Positions 10,596 to 11,686 of a stretch of DNA of 11,686 bases are shown in pieces; positions within the stretch are counted from its first letter, which is position 1, and each line of letters begins with the position of its first letter. A program made the position numbers and the translations under genes. A model generated the notes under the pieces. The model searched no databases. It worked only from the letters and a program-made list of their open reading frames with translations, and was not told the origin of the DNA. The DNA is from WO2-35-19 sp964365465. GTDB taxonomy: Bacteria; Patescibacteriota; Minisyncoccia; Phycocordibacterales; WO2-35-19. The stretch is from positions 1 through 11,686 of the forward strand of contig CAYIPT010000018.1 of the NCBI GenBank assembly GCA_964365465.1, given 5' to 3'.

Positions 10596-11686
10596 ATGCT
10601 TGATATTAAGTTTATAAGAGAAAATGCGGAGTTGATACAAGAAGGCGCTAAAAAAAAGCACATTGATTTTGATGTTAAAAAACTTATTGAAGTTGACGAC
10701 AAGAGAAAATCCATAAGTTTTAAACTTGATTTAAAAAGAAGCGAACAAAATGAGGCAAGCCAAAAAATTCCCCAACTTGATCCGGAAGAAAAAGAGGAGC
10801 TGATAAAAAAGATGCAGCCGCTCAAAGAGGAGATGCAAAAATTGGAAGAAGAATTAAAAGTGATTATGATTGAATGGCAGAAGTTCATGGTTGCGGTGCC
10901 AAATATTCCGGATATGTCTGTGCCGGATGGCGGTGATGATTCTGGTAATGTGGAAGTAAAAAAATGGGGCGAAATTCCAAAATTTGATTTTGCGCCTAAA
11001 GACCACACTGAGTTGATGCAAAATTTGGATATGGTTAATTTGGAAAGAGGCGCAAAAGTGGCCGGCTTTCGCGGCTATTTTTTGAAAAATGATGGTGTGC
11101 TTTTGTCTTTTGCAATATGGCAGTTCGCTCTTGATCATTTTTTATCAAAAGGATTTACTCCGCTCATTGTTCCGTCTTTAGTTAAAAGAGAAACCTTACT
11201 TGGGTCTGGATATCTACCGCAAGGAGAAGACGATTTATATAAAACACAAGACGGGGACTTTTTAGCTGGGACGGCTGAAGTGGCTACCATGGCTTTCCAC
11301 TCTGATGAAGTACTTGATAAAAAAGATTTGCCTAAAAAATATTTATCTTTCTCCCCTTGTTTTAGAAGAGAAGCGGGCAGTTATAGTAAGGATGTCAAAG
11401 GTCTTATAAGAGTGCATGAATTTTATAAAGTTGAACAAGTGATTTTGTGCGAAGGCAATCATGATGAATCGGTAAAACATCACGAAGAATTAAACAGAAA
11501 CACGGAAGAATTTATAGAAAAACTTAAAATTCCGTATCATACTGTTGTAAATTGCGGAGGTGATTTAGGATTAGGACAAGTCAAAAAATATGATATTGAA
11601 TTGTGGGTGCCTCTTGAAGAAAAATATCGCGAAATAGGATCTACGTCGTATTTTCATGATTTTCAAACTCGTAGATTAGGCATTCG
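10596..11686 (+). CDS. serS: Seryl-tRNA synthetase, 3' end beyond the window
   Basis: SerRS charges tRNA-Ser, and tRNA-Sec where present, with serine via seryl-adenylate. The 363 visible residues of an expected 420-430 begin MLDIKFIRENAELIQEGAKK. An N-terminal coiled-coil arm that grips the tRNA long variable arm covers about residues 35-100. The class II catalytic domain follows, with the motif 1 region GFTPLIVPSLV (186-196), the TAEV serine-site stretch (226-229) and motif 2 FRREAGSYSKDVKGLIRVHE (256-275). Motif 3 lies past the window end. Family members usually have (E)xSSxSN(C/F)xDFQxRR near position 350; here it reads EIGSTSYFHDFQTRR, a mild divergence. The start is fixed by the promoter 6 nt upstream and by the conserved MLDI start. 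Confidence 0.95.
   Translation, partial: MLDIKFIRENAELIQEGAKKKHIDFDVKKLIEVDDKRKSISFKLDLKRSEQNEASQKIPQLDPEEKEELIKKMQPLKEEMQKLEEELKVIMIEWQKFMVAVPNIPDMSVPDGGDDSGNVEVKKWGEIPKFDFAPKDHTELMQNLDMVNLERGAKVAGFRGYFLKNDGVLLSFAIWQFALDHFLSKGFTPLIVPSLVKRETLLGSGYLPQGEDDLYKTQDGDFLAGTAEVATMAFHSDEVLDKKDLPKKYLSFSPCFRREAGSYSKDVKGLIRVHEFYKVEQVILCEGNHDESVKHHEELNRNTEEFIEKLKIPYHTVVNCGGDLGLGQVKKYDIELWVPLEEKYREIGSTSYFHDFQTRRLGI

Noticed and set aside
10586..11138. Open frames on the minus strand opposite serS
   Set aside because: They are low-complexity shadows of a well-supported synthetase gene and have no start signals.

Overview
The window reads as a compact, AT-rich bacterial chromosome segment. It most likely comes from a Patescibacteria/CPR lineage (Parcubacteria-like), which is inference. 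The support is overlapping housekeeping genes, apparently leaderless starts with a -10 box 6-8 nt before the start codon, tRNAs without encoded CCA, and small palindromic or 7-bp repeats inside coding genes. No phage, IS, CRISPR or plasmid genes are visible.

Layout. Bases 1-455 hold the 3' end of a VanX-type D-Ala-D-Ala dipeptidase and its terminator. Next come murD (484-1812) and a 51-codon rpmG (bL33, 1839-1994) on the plus strand, a terminator, and tRNA-Trp(CCA) at 2074-2144. A minus-strand transcription unit follows: tRNA-Leu(CAA) (3662-3580), a 62-aa Cys-containing protein, a DUF1653 protein and miaA, whose 3' end runs antisense through tRNA-Trp. A nucleotidyltransferase-fold gene and parB (3748-5414, plus) converge on a minus-strand topA-rel pair (9035-5407). 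Between topA and dprA lies a single GC-rich gene (9604-9215) resembling a Flp-type pilin, with its own consensus promoter, Shine-Dalgarno and terminator. dprA (minus) and serS (plus, cut by the window end) diverge from a 34-bp shared promoter region.

Functions. Most genes are core housekeeping: cell-wall synthesis and turnover (vanX-like, murD), translation (rpmG, serS, two tRNAs, miaA), chromosome topology and segregation (topA, parB), (p)ppGpp metabolism (rel) and DNA uptake/recombination (dprA). MiaA is the tRNA A37 prenyltransferase, and both neighbouring tRNAs carry the A36-A37-A38 motif it recognises.

Most unusual: (1) five repeat-type elements of several classes lie in frame inside topA and miaA, and one intergenic copy appears to carry a second palindrome inserted in it; (2) the self-contained GC-rich pilin-like cassette; (3) the miaA/tRNA arrangement; (4) near-uniform leaderless promoter geometry, broken only by the pilin-like cassette. 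There is no gene-free stretch longer than 300 bases.
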